Shown here: positions 49,821 to 57,668 of the stretch, in pieces
Numbering within the stretch: position 1 is the first letter of the stretch
How the letters are laid out: each line of letters starts with the position of its first letter
NCBI GenBank assembly: GCA_964608315.1
Contig: CAZSNF010000017.1
Coordinates: 18,411-82,410 of the forward strand
Reading direction: 5' to 3'
Length of the DNA stretch: 64,000 nt
Source of the DNA: VXPQ01 sp964608315
Lineage (GTDB): Bacteria > Bacteroidota > Rhodothermia > Rhodothermales > VXPQ01
Translations under genes and position numbers: made by a program
Notes under the pieces: generated by a model
What the model saw: only the letters and a program-made list of their open reading frames with translations
What the model was told of the DNA's origin: nothing
The model's database searches: none

Positions 49821-50531
49821 ATGAAAAACGCCTCTACGCGCATGTTGATCGTCGATAGCGACGTAAAAACGTCCGCAAACTTACGGAAAATCTTCGAACG
49901 GAAAGGCTATGCCGTAACCGGGGCCTGGGACGGAGAACAGGGACTCCATCTCCTCACCCGGACGCCCCCGTACGACGTCGTATTGCTCGAAACCGCCATG
50001 CCGCGGCGCAACGGCTTCGACATATTGCGCAAGACCCGCCTCGCGGGCGTAACCACGCCGATCGTCATGTTGACCTTTCGGTCCAGGGCCGTCGACAAGC
50101 TGCGCGCATTCGACATGGGCGCGGACGATTACGTGACCAAACCCTTTCATATCGAGGAACTTGCAGCCCGGATAAGGGCGCTGCTGCGCCGCAGCAGCCT
50201 CCCCTCGGCACATCCTTCGGAGACGTACGAAGTCGGGAGTCTGCACGTGAACTTCAGCAGCCATACGGCGCACCGGAACGGCGCCGTCGTTCGGCTCACC
50301 GCCAAGGAGTTCGACATCCTCCGGTACTTCATCGAGCACCGGGGACGAACTGTCAGCAGGGGACAAATCCTGCGCAACGTATGGGGAATCCGCCTCGATA
50401 TATCCACGCGCACCATCGACCGGCACGTGTCGGCGCTGCGCAAGAAAATCGAGCCCGACCCCGACGATCCCGTATGGATAAAAACCGTGTACGGCGTCGG
50501 ATACCGGTTCATGCAACGCCCGCGGCATTGA
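49821..50531 (+). CDS. OmpR-family response regulator with Glu at the phospho-acceptor position
   Basis: A 236-residue two-domain regulator: receiver (about 6-120) and winged-helix DNA-binding domain (about 135-233; RLTAKEFDILRYF, RHVSALRKKIEP, VYGVGYRFM). In the receiver the switch threonine (VMLTFRS) and lysine (YVTKPFH) are present, but the acceptor position in YDVVLLETAMPRRNG is Glu57 instead of Asp, and the acidic pair reads DSD. Glutamate can mimic the phosphorylated state, so constitutive activity is possible. No histidine kinase is adjacent. ATG at 49821 is preferred to an upstream TTG. Confidence 0.9.
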   Translation: MKNASTRMLIVDSDVKTSANLRKIFERKGYAVTGAWDGEQGLHLLTRTPPYDVVLLETAMPRRNGFDILRKTRLAGVTTPIVMLTFRSRAVDKLRAFDMGADDYVTKPFHIEELAARIRALLRRSSLPSAHPSETYEVGSLHVNFSSHTAHRNGAVVRLTAKEFDILRYFIEHRGRTVSRGQILRNVWGIRLDISTRTIDRHVSALRKKIEPDPDDPVWIKTVYGVGYRFMQRPRH

Positions 50532-50572
50532 AACAGAACGCCGAAAACGGCATATTAACCCTTAAGGATGCT

Positions 50573-50605
50573 CTGATTAAGTCCGCTTCGATCAGCGCAT
50601 CCTTA
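50573..50605. repeat. Minimal cloverleaf repeat (terminal stem only)
   Basis: Thirty-three bases: AAGGATGCTCTGATTAAG at one end and GATCAGCGCATCCTT at the other, with TCCGCTTC between. The tip pairs AAGGATGC/GCATCCTT, the same variant as in the full copy at 55754. It follows the response regulator and precedes the small gene at 50624. Confidence 0.75.
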
Positions 50606-50623
50606 AAGCCCCCCAGAAACGCC

Positions 50624-50884
50624 ATGATCAACACTCTTTCCATCGCCCGCGATCTCTCCGAAGCAGGCATCGAAAGGCCCCACGCCGAAGCGATTGCGAA
50701 CGCTATGGGAACTCAACAGGGAGACGTCGCCACGAAAGATTTCGTGCACGCTGAAATAAGCGCTGTCCGCGCTGAAATCCGCGCCGAAATAAGCGAACTT
50801 GAAGCCCGCCTTGTGCGCTGGATAGTCGGAACGGTTTTCGCAGCCTCCGGCCTGCTGTTCGCCGCCCTGCGATTCATACCGTAA
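50624..50884 (+). CDS. DUF1640-like small coiled-coil membrane protein
   Basis: An 86-residue protein: a helical start SIARDLSEAGIERPHAEAIA (about 6-25) of the DUF1640/CCDC90-like type, a short coiled coil (EISAVRAEIRAEISELEARL near 44-63) and a C-terminal membrane helix (WIVGTVFAASGLLFAALRF). Proteins of this kind in bacteria are of unknown function and often lie in mobile or repetitive surroundings. ATG at 50624 starts 18 bp after the minimal repeat. Confidence 0.7.
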   Translation: MINTLSIARDLSEAGIERPHAEAIANAMGTQQGDVATKDFVHAEISAVRAEIRAEISELEARLVRWIVGTVFAASGLLFAALRFIP

Positions 50885-50893
50885 AACCCGCCC

Positions 50894-51670
50894 TTACGCT
50901 TTCGGCTCGGCAACGCCGTCGCGGTGCTGGTACGCAAGCGCAGAGGCGGCATCCTCGTCCAGCAGAATGTGGGCATGGGGATGCATCTGAAGGACGGAGG
51001 CCGGGCACATGGCGGTAACCGGACCCTCCAGCGCGTCGCGGACGGCGACGGCCTTTCCGGTTCCGCTCGCCAGCATAAGGAGTTTGCGCGCCTCCATGAT
51101 GGCGCCGAGGCCCATCGTAATGGCCCTGCGGGGCGGCGTTTCCCCCTCGCCGAAAAAACGGGCGTTGTCGGACAGGGTCTTTTCAGCCAATACCTGGACG
51201 CGCGTACGGGAGCCAAGCGAAGACCCCGGTTCGTTGAACGCAAGGTGCCCATTAGACCCGATGCCCAGAATCTGCAGGTCGATGCCTCCGGCCTCCTCGA
51301 TGCTTCGTTCGTACGCAGCGCAAGCCGCGTCCAGATCGGCGGCCATTCCGTCCGGCATATGAATCCGGTCGTTGGCGATGCCTGCCGCGTCGAAAAAATG
51401 CTCCCGCATGAAACGCCAGTAGCTCTGCGGGTGCTCGGGAGGCAGGCCCACATACTCGTCGAGATTGAACGTGGCGACTCCTGAAAAATCCAGGCCTTCT
51501 TCCGCGTGGCGGGCGATCAGGCGCCGGTAGAGACCGATCGGCGTGCTCCCCGTCGCGCAGCCGAGGACCGCGCCCCCTGTACGTAACGAGCGGCGGCGTA
51601 TCTCATCAGAGACAAGCCGGGCCGCCCGCTCGCTGACCGCGTCGTAATCGGAAAGTATTTCGACAAACAT
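50894..51670 (-). CDS. nagB: Glucosamine-6-phosphate deaminase
   Basis: Converts glucosamine 6-phosphate to fructose 6-phosphate and ammonia. The 258-residue protein shows LGCATGSTPIGLYRRL near 36-51, TFNLDEYVGLP near 68-78 (catalytic aspartate), GIGSNGHLAFNEPGSS near 136-151 (ring-opening histidine) and MGLGAIMEARKLL. Length is typical of the short NagB type without the allosteric extension of the enterobacterial enzyme. It is isolated from other amino-sugar genes; a partial repeat lies just upstream of its start. Confidence 0.95.
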   Translation of the reverse strand: MFVEILSDYDAVSERAARLVSDEIRRRSLRTGGAVLGCATGSTPIGLYRRLIARHAEEGLDFSGVATFNLDEYVGLPPEHPQSYWRFMREHFFDAAGIANDRIHMPDGMAADLDAACAAYERSIEEAGGIDLQILGIGSNGHLAFNEPGSSLGSRTRVQVLAEKTLSDNARFFGEGETPPRRAITMGLGAIMEARKLLMLASGTGKAVAVRDALEGPVTAMCPASVLQMHPHAHILLDEDAASALAYQHRDGVAEPKA

Positions 51671-51681
51671 GGGAACGCCTT

Positions 51682-51832
51682 AAGGACACTCTGATTAATT
51701 CTACTTCGATCAGCGCTTCGCGTTCACACGCACAGGACGTTATGACTGCGTCGTTGAAATCAGCGGTAAACGCTCTGGATTCAGGGCATGGCGAACGTGA
51801 AGCGCCCTTCGGGAGGCTGCGAGGAACGCTCT
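51682..51832 (-). repeat. Truncated cloverleaf repeat, copy C
   Basis: About 150 bp in reverse orientation between nagB and an M16 peptidase gene. It has one terminal repeat (AAGGACACTCTGATTAATTC), the whole of hairpin 2 (GCGCTTCGCGTT with AACGTGAAGCGC, one G-T wobble) and half of hairpin 1 (GGGAGGCTGCGAGG). It breaks off at AGCGTTC-equivalent sequence exactly where the TAG stop codon of the M16 gene lies. Confidence 0.85.
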
Positions 51833-53963
51833 AAAACGACCCGGTGGACGCCTTCAGTTCGAACAGATGATCCGGCAACTCCACGTTGATTTCGGTCTCC
51901 ATTTCCGCAAAACCCGCCGAAACGCCATCCATATAGGTTTCAAGCCTGCTCGGGAGCCTCACCCCGCCGACTTCCTGCATCTCTGCGATGATCGCAAGCA
52001 TCTGCACGGGCCCCTCGCTATACCGCACCCCGACCGGTTCGTGCGTTTCGGGGTCAAGCAGAAACTGAATGGGATTCGCCAGATCCGGCGCCGTAACGGA
52101 AAGTACGTCCACCGTCTGTCCTCCATCAAGTTCTTCCTGACCCAGATACTGCGCTGTGAGATCGTCGCGGGCCAGTATGGAAATGATGTCTCGGTCGATT
52201 TGCGCCTTGAGGGGTTCGCTTACTATGGGCGGCGCCGGCATCACCCCCTGCGGGGTATCAAGCATGATGTCGTCCCCGTTCACCACGATAGTGATCGGCC
52301 CCAGCCCCGGCTGGTCCATTTCGACGCGCACCCGATCCGGATAAGCCACGTACTGCGTCATCTCCATCTCGAACTGCTGCCCATCAGGGGTAGAGCCCGT
52401 CGTGGCCAGGGACTGACGCAAGGTTTTGATCGCCGCAAAAGCTTCCCGACCGCCAAGCGTATCCACGGCCTTCTCGAAGAGGTCCTGCCCTTCCGAAAGC
52501 GTTTCCCCGGTGGCTTCGGGCGCCGGCTCCAGACCCGTCGGAATGGCGATGTCTATCGTTTCCACCTCGCCGAGATCGGCAAGCGGGCGCCCGAAATCGT
52601 CCCCGTTGCCGACAGCGAGAATCTTCATGTCGTCCGGGCGAAGGTACTTCCCGGCCACGCGGTGCACGTCGCTCGCATCCACGGCCTGCACCCCTTCCCG
52701 CACCTGATTCAGGAAATCCAGCGGATAATCGTAGTACGCATAGGTCATCATGCGATTCACGATTTCCTGGCGCGTATCGAAATTGAAAACGAAACTGTTC
52801 AGGTAGTTGTCTTTCGCCAGCTGGAGTTCCTCCGCGGACGGCGGCGCGGCGCGCAACTTCTCGATTTCCTCGCGCACGGCTTCCGTCCCGTCCACCGTCG
52901 ATTCCGACTTCGTCATGATGCCCGCATAGAACCGCCCGGGCCGCTCGTAACTAGCGGTGTAGCCTCCAAAGACCGAATAGGCAAGCCCCTTGTCGTCGCG
53001 CACGTTCTGGAAAAGCCGCCCGGTAAATCCGCTCAGCACCTGATTCATCACCGTTACCGCGAAATAGTCCGGGTGATTCAGCATGATCTCGCCTGGATGC
53101 CCCATCAGGATGGCGCTCTGCGTCACATCCGGCTTGGGCGCATAGTAGACCCCGTATTCGGAATCCGCATCGGGCGACGGCTGCTTCGGACGCACGAAAT
53201 CTTCCTGCGCTTCCCATGCGGCGAAAGCGTTTTCAAGTTTCTCCACCATGGCCCCGGCATCGAAATCTCCCCACACGCCCAGAATCGTATTGTTCGGGAG
53301 GAAATACTCCCCGTGAAAATCGATCAGGTCCTGGCGCTCGATGGCGTCGATGGTGGCGTATTCGGTATGCCGCGCATACGGGGAATCGGCGCCGTACAGC
53401 AACTTGGAGAATTCCCGGTTCACGATGGACTGGGCCTGGTCGTTGCGGCGGGCGATGAACGATTTTTCCTGCGTTTTCGCCAGGTCTATCTTGTCCTCGG
53501 GAAAGGCGGGGTGCATGAGCACGTCGGCGAACAGGAGCAGCACCTCGTCCACCGTCTCGGTCAGGGAAGACATGAACACCTGACCGGAACTTGTCCCGAT
53601 CGACGATTCGATCTGCGCGCCCATATTTTCCAGCCGGAGGTTCAGGGCGTCGGCGTCCACGTTTTCCGTGCCGCCCGTGCGCAGGACCTCCCCGGCGATC
53701 GACGCCAGCCCGACCTTGTCGGCCGGTTCGTAGAGCGCGCCTGCGCCCACGCGGGCAGACATCTCCACGAGGGGCAATTCAGGATTCTCGATAAGAAAAA
53801 CGGTCATGCCGTTGGAAAGCGTGACCTGCTCCGGCTCCGGAATGTCGAATTCGGGGAGCGGCGGCGTGTCGATATCCGCATAATGGGATTGCGCGAAGGC
53901 GGGCGCTGCGCACAGTGCGGCGACGGCGCAGGCGGTCAGCATCCGAAACGCATAGCGTGTCAT
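51831..53963 (-). CDS. M16-family peptidase-like protein without zinc motif, with LolA-like C-terminal domain
   Basis: A 710-residue exported protein (signal MTRYAFRMLTACAVAALCAA, then PAFA cleavage). Residues about 40-460 are an M16 double domain, but the HxxEH motif is replaced (KVGLASIAGEVLRTGG), while the partner-type features VSVF/YSVFGGYTASYERPG are kept, so it should be the non-catalytic half of a heterodimer. From about 490 to the end a second domain (TLGGREAFAAIKTLRQS, QFLLDPETHEPVGVRY) looks like the LolA/outer-membrane lipoprotein carrier fold. It follows the active M16 gene by 82 bp. Its stop codon abuts repeat copy C. Confidence 0.85.
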   Translation of the reverse strand: MTRYAFRMLTACAVAALCAAPAFAQSHYADIDTPPLPEFDIPEPEQVTLSNGMTVFLIENPELPLVEMSARVGAGALYEPADKVGLASIAGEVLRTGGTENVDADALNLRLENMGAQIESSIGTSSGQVFMSSLTETVDEVLLLFADVLMHPAFPEDKIDLAKTQEKSFIARRNDQAQSIVNREFSKLLYGADSPYARHTEYATIDAIERQDLIDFHGEYFLPNNTILGVWGDFDAGAMVEKLENAFAAWEAQEDFVRPKQPSPDADSEYGVYYAPKPDVTQSAILMGHPGEIMLNHPDYFAVTVMNQVLSGFTGRLFQNVRDDKGLAYSVFGGYTASYERPGRFYAGIMTKSESTVDGTEAVREEIEKLRAAPPSAEELQLAKDNYLNSFVFNFDTRQEIVNRMMTYAYYDYPLDFLNQVREGVQAVDASDVHRVAGKYLRPDDMKILAVGNGDDFGRPLADLGEVETIDIAIPTGLEPAPEATGETLSEGQDLFEKAVDTLGGREAFAAIKTLRQSLATTGSTPDGQQFEMEMTQYVAYPDRVRVEMDQPGLGPITIVVNGDDIMLDTPQGVMPAPPIVSEPLKAQIDRDIISILARDDLTAQYLGQEELDGGQTVDVLSVTAPDLANPIQFLLDPETHEPVGVRYSEGPVQMLAIIAEMQEVGGVRLPSRLETYMDGVSAGFAEMETEINVELPDHLFELKASTGSF

Positions 53964-54045
53964 GGCGGAGAGGGGTTGAGTGGTTGAAACAGGCATTTCG
54001 GCAGGTTTTTCGAACAGGAGCGAAAAGAACGGGGTCGTACGCATG

Positions 54046-55632
54046 TTATCCTTCGGCCCCCTCATCCATGTCTTCTTCCATACCCTCTTCGTCTTCGATC
54101 TCCTCTTCCATATCGGGCGTCTCGGTGCGGATTGCAGCCACCGTCCGGTTGGATTTCGTAAAGGTTTCTCCGATGACGCGCTGCACATCCTCGGCGGATA
54201 CCTGGTCGATCTCGTCGAGATAGGTGAAAATGTCGCTCCAGTCGCCGGTCACGGCTTCGTGATAGGAAAAGAGCACGGTCAGCCCGGTGTTCGACTGCAA
54301 CTGACGCACCAGCTGGGCGCGGGCCTGCGTTTTCGCCCGTTCGACTTCGTCTTCCGTAACGCCGTTCTCCCCAATATCCTCGAGGATCGCGTACGCGGCC
54401 TCTTCAAACGCTTCCGGCGCTTGCCCCTGATTGAGTACGCCGTAGATCAGGAACAGGTGCGGATACTTGTTCATGCCGGGAAAGCCGTTCAGCGCCTGCG
54501 CCTGCAAGGCGATTTGCTTCTCCTCGACGACTTCCCGGTACAGACGGCTGGTCCGACCGTCGCTGAGGATGCGTTCCAGGATGTCGTATACGGCCTGGTC
54601 GGGATGGTTCACGCTGCCCTTGTGCCATCCGGCGATGACGATCGGCTGACTCTGCTCCTCGATCGTTACGCGGCGCTCGGCGATCTGCGGCGGTTCGACC
54701 GTTTCCACGGGATCGGGGCGATCGCCTTCGGGAAGCCGCCCGAAATAGGTTTGGGCCAGCGTACGGATTTCATCCGGGTCCACGTCCCCGGCGATCGCCA
54801 CGATCAGGTTGGCGGGATTGTAGAATTTATGGAAGAAGTCTATGGCCTCGGCCCGCGTGTAGGACTGGATATCCGACATATGGCCGATGCCGGGCTCGCC
54901 GTACGGATGCGCCTTGAACGCCGTGGTCCAGAACTCTTCGAGCAGTCGTCCGAAGGGATTGCTCTCGGTGCGCATGCGGCGCTCCTCGGCCACTACGTCG
55001 CGTTCGATGTAGAATTCCCGAAGGACAGGATCAAGAAAGCGCTCCGACTCCAGAGAAAACCAGAGTTCGGTCTGATTGACCGGCAGGCTCACGAAATAAT
55101 CCGTGCGGTCGTTCGCGGTGGAGGCGTTGAGTCCCGTGCCCCCGTTGCGCTCGAGCGCTTCCTCGAATTCGGGGGTGCTGTAGGCCTGCGCGGCGTCGCG
55201 GGCCGCAGCGAACGCCGCTTCCAGTTCGGCGATCTTGTCGGGATCGGCGTGGAGGCCCTTGTGCTGCTCGGCCTTGAGCGCATCGTAGGCGACGTCCACC
55301 TTGTCGAGGGCGGCCTGTTCCGCCGCGTAATCCGTCGTGCCGATGGTGGAGGTGCCCTTGAAGGCCATGTGCTCGAACATGTGCGCAAGGCCGGTAATGC
55401 CCTTGACCTCGTCCACCGACCCTACGTCGGCGTAGGTGTAGAAGGTGGCGACGGGCGCATCGTGGCGTTCGATCACGATGAAGCGCAATCCGTTGTCGAG
55501 GGTGAATTCCGTAACGCGTTCCTCGAAGCGGGCGAGCAGGTCCTGTTCCTGCTCTTGCGCGGGCGCCATGTACACGGGCAGCATACAGGCGAGAATAAGG
55601 AAAAAGACGACCAGGATGGTGCGGGCGCTCAT
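54046..55632 (-). CDS. M16 family zinc peptidase, catalytic subunit
   Basis: A 528-residue exported protease: signal peptide MSARTILVVFFLILACMLP with cleavage near PAQ, then M16 domain with GLAHMFEHMAF (HxxEH at about 73-77) and the downstream glutamate in VVAEERRMRTES near 170. A second domain carries R-rich partner-binding features. A helical insert (about 95-160) and a very acidic tail (EEEIEDEEGMEEDMDEG) are unusual. Works with the inactive M16 protein encoded next. ATG at 55632 starts the signal peptide; longer readings run through repeat DNA. Confidence 0.9.
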   Translation of the reverse strand: MSARTILVVFFLILACMLPVYMAPAQEQEQDLLARFEERVTEFTLDNGLRFIVIERHDAPVATFYTYADVGSVDEVKGITGLAHMFEHMAFKGTSTIGTTDYAAEQAALDKVDVAYDALKAEQHKGLHADPDKIAELEAAFAAARDAAQAYSTPEFEEALERNGGTGLNASTANDRTDYFVSLPVNQTELWFSLESERFLDPVLREFYIERDVVAEERRMRTESNPFGRLLEEFWTTAFKAHPYGEPGIGHMSDIQSYTRAEAIDFFHKFYNPANLIVAIAGDVDPDEIRTLAQTYFGRLPEGDRPDPVETVEPPQIAERRVTIEEQSQPIVIAGWHKGSVNHPDQAVYDILERILSDGRTSRLYREVVEEKQIALQAQALNGFPGMNKYPHLFLIYGVLNQGQAPEAFEEAAYAILEDIGENGVTEDEVERAKTQARAQLVRQLQSNTGLTVLFSYHEAVTGDWSDIFTYLDEIDQVSAEDVQRVIGETFTKSNRTVAAIRTETPDMEEEIEDEEGMEEDMDEGAEG

Positions 55633-55753
55633 ACGTATTATATATGGAGTGTACGGGGGTTGTGCGAGGGCGGAACGGCAGGGCCGGACGGCGGCGCGCC
55701 GGGAGACCGACGAAGGATCGTCGCGGCGCCTGCCGGAAAAATGGGCTATACTT

Positions 55754-56010
55754 AAGGATGCTCTGATTAAATCTGCTTCGATCAGCGCTTCACGTTCGTG
55801 CGTACGGGACATTGCGATGGCGTCGTTGAAATCAGCGGTAACGCTGCGGATTCGGTGCATGGTGGACGTGAAGCGCCCTTCGGGAGGCTGCGAGAGGCGC
55901 GCTGGCTGTGTCATTCCTCATTATGTGGGACCTGCCACACTGCTTCGTCATTCCTTGCCAGCGCACCCCTTGCAGCCTCTGAACTTTGCAGATTTAATCA
56001 GAGCATCCTT
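55754..56010 (-). repeat. Complete cloverleaf repeat, copy D
   Basis: A 257-bp reverse-oriented copy with perfect terminal repeats AAGGATGCTCTGATTAAAT and complement. Compared with the copy at 57691, the tip pair T-A is C-G here (GATGC/GCATC), and hairpin 1 core is GCGCTGGC/GCCAGCGC rather than GCTCTGGC/GCCAGAGC, both sides changed together. It lies upstream of the M16 operon. Confidence 0.92.
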
Positions 56011-56346
56011 ATCGTATACGAAATAACTTCGTCAAAGTTACAATTTTGTCAAAGTTCCGTTCAGGGGACGGGCGAATTGGATCTGGAGCAAGGGCGCTTC
56101 AAGACGGTCCGGGCATGGAACGCCCGCCATCTCCCTCAGTACGTATTGCGCGCGCAGGCAACCGGTCGCGAAGCCACAGATTCTTCCGGCGCGCGTACGC
56201 CCCGGGTGACATTGGCAGCCTTTCCTGCTCCGCTGGCGACATAGCGCGGGCGTACAAAGGGATCGTCGCCGGAACGTCTTGCGCCCATGCGGCAGAGAAG
56301 CCGTCCGGCCGCCTTATTTTTTTCACTTAAAATTCATGATAATGGC
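56011..56346. other. 336 bp with no supported gene
   Basis: Between repeat D and the promoter at 56347. It holds a short near-repeat (CGTCAAAGTTACAATTT / TGTCAAAGTTCCG near 56030-56062) but no convincing coding sequence; short open frames have no motif. Confidence 0.4.
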
Positions 56347-56379
56347 TTGACTTTTAATGGGGGGAGGGGGGGGTATACT
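56347..56379 (+). promoter_or_regulatory. Promoter-like TTGACT/TATACT pair separated by G-runs
   Basis: TTGACT (56347-56352) and TATACT (56374-56379) flank a 21-base spacer that contains six G, one A and eight G in a row. TATACTTTG also occurs at 10411. A spacer of 17 would be optimal, so slippage in the G-runs could change strength. It lies about 80 bp before the secreted-protein gene at 56460. Confidence 0.5.
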
Positions 56380-56459
56380 TTGTGCATACGTTCCGGCGGC
56401 GCGTACACGCGACTCATCGGGACTTCGCCTTGCTTTCATCCTCAAACCACGCCTTGGTT

Positions 56460-56801
56460 ATGAAGAACTTATTCCTTACCTTGACCTTTGCAATCGCCGG
56501 CCTGCTGGCGCTATCGCCCGTATCCGCACGGCAGGCGCGAGCCAATGCCGTAACCGACGCCGTCACAGCTTCTTCTGTTCCGGTTACTGCTGTCGGAGAG
56601 CTTTCGGCAGAACTTGAACTCTCTGCTCTACAGGGACAAGCCAAGTGGTTCAAAAGATTTCTGGCGTGGGCCGGTCGCAATGCTTGCCTGGGTGCCGTTC
56701 TGTTTTTTGGCGGCGAAGATGACCAGATAACCATTACAACCGATCTATTCACCATCGATATAGGTTATGACGACTGCAGGGATATCCGTTATTCCGAATA
56801 A
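56460..56801 (+). CDS. Small secreted protein of unknown function
   Basis: A 113-residue protein: signal peptide (MKNLFLTLTFAIAGLLALSP, cleavage near VSA), an Ala/Val/Thr-rich middle, then WFKRFLAWAGRNACLGAVLF near 65-84 and an acidic beta-like end EDDQITITTDLFTIDIGYDD with C-terminal CRDIRYSE. Two cysteines (near 78 and 107) could form a disulfide. No family recognised; a secreted peptide or bacteriocin-like role is only one possibility. A hairpin with stem GGGGATACG/CGTATCCCC follows its stop. Confidence 0.6.
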   Translation: MKNLFLTLTFAIAGLLALSPVSARQARANAVTDAVTASSVPVTAVGELSAELELSALQGQAKWFKRFLAWAGRNACLGAVLFFGGEDDQITITTDLFTIDIGYDDCRDIRYSE

Positions 56802-56830
56802 TCTCCTGTGCGTACAAGGCGCATCAGTAT

Positions 56831-56866
56831 GGGGATACGACCAATATCTACATTTGGCGTATCCCC
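56831..56866 (+). terminator. Hairpin after the secreted-protein gene
   Basis: GGGGATACG (56831-56839) pairs with CGTATCCCC (56858-56866), with inner CCAA/TTGG extending the stem. It starts 29 bp after the stop at 56801. No T-run follows, so intrinsic termination is uncertain. Confidence 0.5.
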
Positions 56867-56876
56867 ATCTGTCGCC

Positions 56877-56906
56877 TTAAGAATACTCTGATCAGCGTAT
56901 CCTTAA
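56877..56906. repeat. Minimal cloverleaf repeat (terminal stem only)
   Basis: TTAAGAATACTCTGATCAGC followed by GTATCCTTAA; the tips pair as TTAAG-ATAC with GTAT-CTTAA. Both inner hairpins are absent. It is the left neighbour of the AT-rich gene at 56991. Confidence 0.75.
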
Positions 56907-56990
56907 CCTCCCATGCTGCTAATCACCAAGCCTGCAACATAGGAAATGCCGTGCAATTCAGGAATACCTATCGCTATTCGATATACAAAA

Positions 56991-57668
56991 ATGATATTGC
57001 CTTTTTTGTATTTTATCATGTCCATGCATCCAATCTATGGACAAGATATAAATCAAAGGGATTATAATATAGAAAACAAAGTAGTACTAAAAGCGCTTAA
57101 AAAATATAAGCAAAGTCTGGAGCTTGCGATTGAAGAAGCAACCTTAAAGATGGAAGCCAACAATCTTTGGATGGTTTTAATAGATGATAAAAAAGAAATT
57201 GCAAAATTAAAGAAAAATAACAAAAATCAAATCAAAATAATCGAATCGAATAAAAAAAGAATATCAAATATACAATTTAAAAATCCACCTTCAATTTCAG
57301 AACCTGCGAAATTTACAAATAGAGAAGCACGAGCAATAAAATGGTTAGGAAATATTGCAATAAACAATGGAATAGAATCTGAAAAAATTGCACCAATATA
57401 TGAACAAAAAATGATACAGGCAAGAAAAATTGCTTTAGAAAATAATGAGGAAAAATGGTTGAAAGTGGCAGAAAAATGGGATAAAATCATAAACAAAGTA
57501 AACGAAATAATGATAATTTCATTTACCGCAGGAGAATACTTTTTTGTAGCTGCGGAGATGATAAAGCCAGGAATAGTAGTAGGAAATGATCAAGAAGGAA
57601 AAAAAGAAATAGAAACATTGAAGACACAGATAATTCAGGATATTATTTATGAAGATGAATCGTTTTAA
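56991..57668 (+). CDS. AT-rich gene for an exported, helical protein of unknown function
   Basis: A 225-residue protein starting MILPFLYFIMSMHPIYGQD, a probable signal peptide, followed by a Lys/Glu/Asn/Ile-rich helical body with coiled-coil stretches (KKYKQSLELAIEEATLKMEA near 36-55, EIAKLKKNNKNQIKIIESNK near 68-87) and a later hydrophobic patch (IMIISFTAGEYFFVAAEMI). Base composition is about 30% GC against about 60% around it, and codon use is AAA/ATA/AAT-heavy, so it was acquired recently. It is bracketed by cloverleaf repeats (56877-56906 and 57691-57947). ATG at 56991 begins at the composition break. No family recognised. Confidence 0.7.
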   Translation: MILPFLYFIMSMHPIYGQDINQRDYNIENKVVLKALKKYKQSLELAIEEATLKMEANNLWMVLIDDKKEIAKLKKNNKNQIKIIESNKKRISNIQFKNPPSISEPAKFTNREARAIKWLGNIAINNGIESEKIAPIYEQKMIQARKIALENNEEKWLKVAEKWDKIINKVNEIMIISFTAGEYFFVAAEMIKPGIVVGNDQEGKKEIETLKTQIIQDIIYEDESF

